A stretch of 64,000 nt of DNA from Lucinisca nassula (lineage: Eukaryota > Mollusca > Bivalvia > Lucinida > Lucinidae). This document shows positions 49,401-57,100 of the stretch, one piece after another. Location: assembly GCA_963580285.1 (NCBI GenBank), contig OY757011.1, positions 99,069,728-99,133,727 of the forward strand, written 5' to 3'. A program made the position numbers and the translations under genes. The notes under the pieces were generated by a model that was not told the origin of the DNA, made no database searches, and saw only the letters and a list, made by a program, of their open reading frames with translations. Within the stretch, counting starts at the first letter, position 1. Each line of letters begins with the position of its first letter.

Positions 49401-52400
49401 GTTCCGGTCCGTTGCACATATAGGTCACAGGAGCCAAAAATAGATTTTTTTTTCACCGAAAACTTAAAAAATCTTCTTCTCTGAAACCGCAATGCCCAAG
49501 TCTTTGATATTTGGTATGAAGCTTTATCTAGTGGACCCCTACCAAGATTGTTCAAATTATAGTGCTAGGGCCAAAAATGCCCACACCCCGGGGCCCTTTG
49601 GTTTTACATGAGCTTATATAGGGAAAATCTTTAAAAATCTTCTTCTCTGAAACAGCAAGGCCCAGATCTTTGATATTTTGTATGAAGCTTCATCTAGTCG
49701 ACCCCTACCAAGATTGTTCAAATTATATTGCTGGGGCCGAACATGCCCCCGCCCCGGGGCCCTTTGATTTTAAATAGGCTTATATAGGGAAAATCTTTAA
49801 AAATCTTCTTCTCTGAAACTACAAGGCCCAGGTCTTTGATATTTGATATGAAGCTGCATCTAGTGGACCCCTACCAAGATTGTTCAAATTATAGTGCTGG
49901 GGCCCAAAATGCCCCACCCCAGGGCCCTTTGGTTTTACATGGGCTTATATAGGGAAAATCTTTAAAAATCTTCTTCTCTGAAACTGCAAGGCCAAGGTCT
50001 TTGCTATTTGGCATGAAGCTTCATCTAGTGGACCCCAACCAAGATTGTTCAAATTATAGTGCTGGGGCCAAAAATGCCCCCGCCCCGGGGCCCTTTGGTT
50101 TTACATAGGCTTATATAGAGAAAATCTTTAAAAATCTTCTTCTCTGAAACCACAAGGCCTAGGTCTTTGATATTTGGTATGAAGCTTCAGCTAGCGGACC
50201 TTTACCAAGATTGTTCACATTATAGCCCTGAGACAAAAATGCCCCCGCCGCGTGGCCCTTTGGTTTTACATAGACTTATATAGGGAAAATCTTGAAAAAT
50301 CTTCTCCTCTGAAACCACAAGGCCTAGGTCTTTGATATTTGGTATGAAGCTTCAGCTAGTGGACCTCTACCAAAATTGTTCAAATTATAGCCCTGAGACA
50401 AAAATGCCCCCGTCTCGTGGCCCTTTGGTTTTTCATAGACTTATATAGGGAAAATCTTGAAAATCTTATTCTCTGAAACCACAAGGCCTAGGTCTTTGAT
50501 ATTTGGTATGAAGCTTCCTCTAGTGGACCTCTACCAAGATTGTTCAAATTATAGCCCTTAGACAAAAATGCCCCCGCCTCGTGGCCCTTTGGCTTGAAGA
50601 AATATATGGGTTGCATGATGCTTCCACGCAGAACTGAATCCGGCCCGCACACTAGTACTGGTAAACCGCTTAGAGGATCTAAGCCTGTCCAGGAACCGCG
50701 GTGCGAACCGACAGGGCTTGAGATGTCATTTCATCTCAATGTCGGGTAAAAGTCCCACAAAATTGGAAGCAACGTCTCCAAAATGACCTTTACAGTGTTG
50801 ACGGGGACGTTAAACCTCAGATCAAGCAAGTTTACATAGACTTATATAGGGAAAATCTTCAAAAATCTACTTCTGTGGAACCACAAGGCCTAGGTCTTTG
50901 ATATTTGGTGTGAAATTTCTTCTAGTGGACTTCTATCAAGATTGTTCAAATTATAGCCCTGGGGCCAAAAATGCCCCCGCCCCGAGACCCTTTGGTTTTA
51001 CATAGACTTATATAGGGAAATCTTTGAAAATCTTCTTCTCTGAAACAGCAAGGCCCAGGTCTTTGATATTTGGTGTGAAGCTTCATCTAGTGGACCTCTA
51101 TCAAGATTGTTTAAATTATAGCCCTGAGGCCAAAATGCTCCTGCGCCAGGGCCATTTGGTTTTAGATAGGCTTATGTAAGGAATATCTTTAAAAAAAATC
51201 TTCTTCTCTGAAACCGCAAGGCCCAGGCCTTTGATATTTGGTGTGTAGCTTCATCTAGTGGACCTTTGCCAAGATTGTTCAAATTAAAGCCTTTGTTGAT
51301 ATTTGGTATGAAGCTTCACCTTTTTAGACCTCCCTCAACATTATGCACATCATAACCTTGGGGTCAATAATGGCCCTCCCTGGGGCCCACTTGTTACTCT
51401 ATGGATCAGGTGAGCGATCCAGGGCCATCATGGCCCTCTTGTGTTTTATATTAGGATCACTTTTTGTCTGTCATCTGTGCGTAAACAATTTCTTCAAACG
51501 ACATCTCCTCCTAAACCACTGATCGGATTTTGACCAAACTTCACAGAAATGATCCATAAGTTGTCCCCTTTGAAAATTGTTTAATTGGTTCCGGTCTGTT
51601 GCACATATAGGTCACAGGAGCCAAAATAGATTTTTTTCACCGAAAACTTAAAAAAATCTTCTTCTCTGAAACCACAAGGCCCAGGTCTTTGATATTTGGT
51701 ATGAAGCTTCATCTAGTGGACCCCTACCAAGATTGTTCAAATTATAGTGCTGGGGCCAAAAATGCACCCGCCTCGGGGCCCTTTGGTTTTACATGGGCTT
51801 ATATAGGGAAAATCTTTAAAAATCTTCTTCTCTGAAACCACAAGGCCCAGGTCTTTGATATTTGATATGAAGCTTCATCTAGTGGACCCGTACCAAGATT
51901 GTTCAAATTATAGTGCTGGGGCCAAAAATGCACCCGCCTCGGGGCCCTTTGGTTTTGCATGGGCTTATATAGGGAAAATCTTTAAAATTCTTCTTCTCTG
52001 AAACCACAAGGCCCAGGTCTTTGCTATTTGGTATGAAGCTTCATCTAGTGGACCCGGACCAAGATTGTTCAAATTATAGTGCTTGGGCCAAAAATGCCCC
52101 CGCCCCGGGGCTCTTTGGTTTTACATGGGCTTATATAGGGAAAAATCTTTAAAAATCTTCTTCTCTGAAACCGATAGGCCCAGGTCTTTGCTATTTGGTA
52201 TGAAGCTTCATCTAGTAGACCCCTACAAAGATTGTTCAGATAATAGCGCTGGGGCCAAAAATGCACCCGCCTCGGGGCCCTTTAGTTTTGCATGGGCTTA
52301 TATATGGAAAATCTTTAAAAATCTTCTTCTCTGAAACCACAAGGCCCAGGTCTTTGGTATTTGGTATGAAGCTTCATCTAGTGGACCTGTACCAAGATTG

Positions 52401-54128
52401 TTCATATAATAGTGCTGTGGCCAAAAATGCCCCCGCCCCGGGGCTCTTTGGTTTTACATGGGCTTATATAGGGAAAATCTTTAAAAATCTTCTTCTCTGA
52501 AACCGCAAGGCCCAGGTCTTTGATATTTGGTATGAAGCTTCATCTAGTGGACCCCTACCAAGATTGTTCAAATTATGGTGCTGGGGCCACAAATGCCCCC
52601 GCCATGGGGCCCTTCGGTTTTACTTGGGCTTATATAGGGTAAATCTTTAAAAATCTTCTTCTCTGAAACCGCAATGCCCAGGTCTTTTCTATTTGGTATG
52701 AAGCTTCATCTAGTGGACCCCTACCAAGATTGTTCAACTTATAGCACTGTTGCCAAAAATGCCCCCGTTCCGGGGCCCTTTGATTTTACATAGACTAATA
52801 TCGGGAAAATCTTGAAAAATCTTCTTCTGAAACCAGAAGGCCTAGGTCTTTGATATTTGGTATGAAGCTTCATCTAGTGGACCTCTACAAAGATTGTTCA
52901 CATTACAGCCATGAGACCAAAAATGCCCCAGTCTCGGGGTCCTTCGGTTTTACATAGACTTATATAGGGAAAATCTTTAAAAATCTTCTTCTGTGAAAAC
53001 ACTAGGCCTAGGTCTTTGATATTTGGTGTGAAATTTCATCTAGTGAACCTCTATCAAATTATAGCCCTGGGACCAAAAATACCCCTGCCCCGAGACCAAG
53101 GTCTTCGATATTTGGTGTGTAGCTCCATCTAGTGGACCTTTGCCAAGATTGTTCAAATTATAGCCTTTGTTGATATTTGGTATGAAGCTTCACCATTTCA
53201 GACCTCCCACAAAATTATGCACATTATAGCCCTGGGGTCAATAATGACCCTCCTTGGGACCCACTTGTTACTCTATGGATCAGGTGAGCGATCCAGGGCC
53301 ATCATGGCCCTCTTGTCTATAAGCCCTGTTCCACTGAATAAAGGGGTCTACTCTGAAAGGAAAGAATTTGCTCCTTAGGAGCAAAATCTTCCCTTTAAGA
53401 GTTGACCCCTATTGGCATGGGAGACAAAGCACTTTTTCAAGAGTTGTCTACCCTGAAGGTGTACCCATTCCCCTTAAGTGTGTTGCTTTATGAACTCGAT
53501 AAACTTGTTACAGTATCTATTTGACGTGATGCATTACCTGAGATACTTTTCACCTATCAATTGGCGAAAGTAGAATTTGGTGTCATCTATCATGAAAAAT
53601 TCGTCTCCTCCTGTGCTGATTATCAGTTTTGGTTTGTCTGAATATCGTTTGACATAAGCTGAAATGAATTCGGTACATGTATACACTGTATATTGAAACT
53701 GAACATTGCAGAATGCAGTTAAGGTGAAATTGAAACGAAAACACGCCTATACAAATACACTGTAAACTTTCCGGCCGAAAACAAACTTAAAAATTTCATA
53801 TGATATTGTGATATTTTTCTTTTTTCTGCTCAAAATATAGAATTTGGGTACTCGTTAGAACCACCTCATCGAGCCAAGAATCAATATATCGAATTTGTTC
53901 AAAGCTTTTCCGCGGTGTTTTGTACAGTGTTGCAATGTTCTCCAAATAATACTTTTGCAACAGACGTCGTGAGAAGAAAATGTTTGCACGTGACGACATC
54001 AAATGCGCCTGTCTGCTCGCACTACGTCAGCCACGGTACTCAGTTTGAAAACGTTAACGTCATATAAGGATGGGAATTTTAATATTGCAGAACCATGGAA
54101 TATTAAACAAAAATCTTGTTTTGTATTA

Positions 54129-54169
<41 letters not shown>

Positions 54170-57100
54170 TCGGGTTTAACGTCGCTTTCAATAATTTTTC
54201 AGTCATATCACGACGGTGTCTGGTTGCGACAGGGAGCTCAATGCTCACATTTATAGTGCTGCCTCACTGAAGTATCATGTCCCAGACACATTACATGATA
54301 CCACATCCAGTCACATTATCCTGACACTGGATCGACCAGTCCTAGCTCTACCCCGTAAATCTGAGTGCCAAGCGAGGAGCAGCTAGTACCATTGTTAACG
54401 ACTTTGGTATGTCGCGGCCCGGGGTCGAACCCCAGACCTCCCGTTCCCCGGAGCGGACACTCTACCAACTGAGCTATCGGGGCCGGTAATTTGTATTATT
54501 TGTAAGCTGAACATTGTTTGGGTGTATGAAATTATTTTGCTTTAATGCAGACAATACAAAATGACGCACATCACAATTCAGCGCGAGAGGGTAACATTGT
54601 GCTCATGGTGTTTATGGAAAAATAACCTTCTTGCGCTTACAACTTAATTTGCAGTGAAAAAAAATAACTATGTGATATACATGTGCTAGGTTTGCTTCTC
54701 TAAAATACTTGTTATTATGTATATTTAACGGTAGGCTAAATAATAAGTCTTAGGAAATTATAAAAGCCTTATTCATATCACACAGTGACCTCTGATATGA
54801 TACATGATGACAAACATGAAACATACAAAAAATCGGCAAGCAACAACAAAACCAATTAAACTGCACTGTACTGAGTTGGTGTGATGTGTACAAGAGGGGC
54901 AATTCAAATCACTGTGCATACATAGGGCCTCATTTTCGCTCGCTGATAGCTCCGCGGCGGATACAAAGTTGCTGCAATAGCGCTTACCACATATACGATA
55001 ATGTTCACATCCTTGCGCTTTACATATTCACCTGCTCTAGCAAGTGTTTTGCTTATCTCGCTTTGGATAATCCGGAATCTGAAGTAGACCTAATTGAATG
55101 AGCAGGCTGATCTGAGTCTTCGCTGGTCGCACAAGTCTTGTTGGAATTTTCCATACGGTGGCGCAAGAAATGTTGTAAAATACAGGAAATAGATTTATTT
55201 ACTTTATGGATTCGGTATAGACGCTTAAAACCATGTCGAGCAGTCCATTCATACCTTGTATTGACAATGCTTAAATGCATATTGCATACAAATCTAATAA
55301 TGGGATATTGTTGGGATTCAATGAATTTGAATACTTATGGTTACAATCCAGAATTAACGGGCCGCTATGAATTATTAGGTCTCTCATCTCCCGGTGCGAG
55401 ACTGGCTCGGGGAACATGTGAGACGCCAAATTCTTCAACGGAAAGTCAGGTTTTTTCCTCTAGGTACTCCGGTGATCGCCCACCTCTAATTAACGATCGG
55501 CTCGATTAGAGTGAAATACTCTTGAAAAGGCCATAAAACCAAAACCAAAGAATCATATTTCGTCACTACTTGCTGATGAAGCATGTACTTGTGCCCAGCT
55601 TGCAGAATAAATTGATTTAGCCACACCCATTTAGGACCCCAATCCAATCAAATTCCTACAAATTCACAAATTAAATGCCAGTGTAGATACTGATCTTCTG
55701 TGTGTAGAGATACACGTTCCAGGTAAACAGTTCTTTCAAACTAATTTGTTACCCTTGTCTATAGGAGATAGAATTTTCTTAAAGCTCAGCATGCTTGTTT
55801 TTTTTTTTTTTTTTCGCAGCAGACGACATTTTGAAATATTTTCCTAATTTACCCAGAAAACAGGATTTGACATCTCATGCAAATTGTCTTCTGCGGAGAC
55901 AATTTTCATGAGATGTCAAGTCCCGTTTTCTGGGAAAAATAAGAAAAATATTAACAATTTGACAACTGATAAATTAGCCTAGAGAGTTCTAAAGGTTAAT
56001 GGAAAGTGGTTGCTCCTATACAGACGATAGTTTTCTTTTAACCCTTCATGCAGGCTGTAAAAGATTCTAAAGAAGCAGACAACAATCAAACTGTTTTCAT
56101 CATTTTTCAGCGAAAATAAGTCTTGACATTTCTGTGAATTGTCTGCTCAAATGTAAAGTCGCTGAAAAACAAGTAAATACGTTGAGAATGTCGTCTGTTA
56201 AACGTGCTTTGTGCTTGGAGGGTTAAGAGTACATATAGTATCATTTCTGTAGGGCCTTGGTGTAAATAAGATAACATAAACAATTGCCCCTTTTGTCAAA
56301 ATTGCAGAAACCGAATCCCCTTTGATAGATGAACATACTTAACGGGTCTACTATGTCCGCCATCATCTGTGTTGCGGGGCGATCTAGCATGCTTGTAAAA
56401 TCCACCAAGTAGTATGACAAGAATACATATGTCCAGCCACCCAGAGACCGGTAGTAGTGGTGAAGATTCTGGTGAAAAAAAGAAATCACGCGACCCATTA
56501 ACCCATAAGCACAATCGGCGTGACGTCAATTCCGCTGAGGTTCGCCATTTTCGGAGGTGTAAACAAAGGTATTCTGCTATATGACCTTACCAAATGTGCA
56601 CAAGAAATATTTTGAATCAGTCTCATACCTCTGACAAAGACTTACTATATTTTATTGTTCAATATTTACATTTCAAGTGTAAAGTCTAATGTAAACCTAT
56701 AGAAAACAATTGCGTTCATACTTCCATGAACGCATCGAATCACATGATTTTCAGTGACGTTAAATGACGTCATTCTAAACCATTGTTTTCTACGGGCGTT
56801 GATGACGTCATCGCTGCTCCGCTCTTTGTAGAAAAACAGCGTGTAAATGTTTTTCAGCTTTAAAAGTTTGCCCTACAAGCATTTTTTTCGCCCAGTGATG
56901 AGGGTCAAATAATGTAAATATAAAAAATAAACTTAATTTTTCTGCTTTTCATGAAAGTATGAACGACAGTGGGTCGCTAGCAAAGTTTACATGAACCCCT
57001 TCGGGGTTCATTTACTTTGCGCGCGACCCACTGCGTTCATACTTCCATGAACTGCAGAAAAATAAATTTCATTTCTTAAGTGTATTTCCTTTTATTTTTG

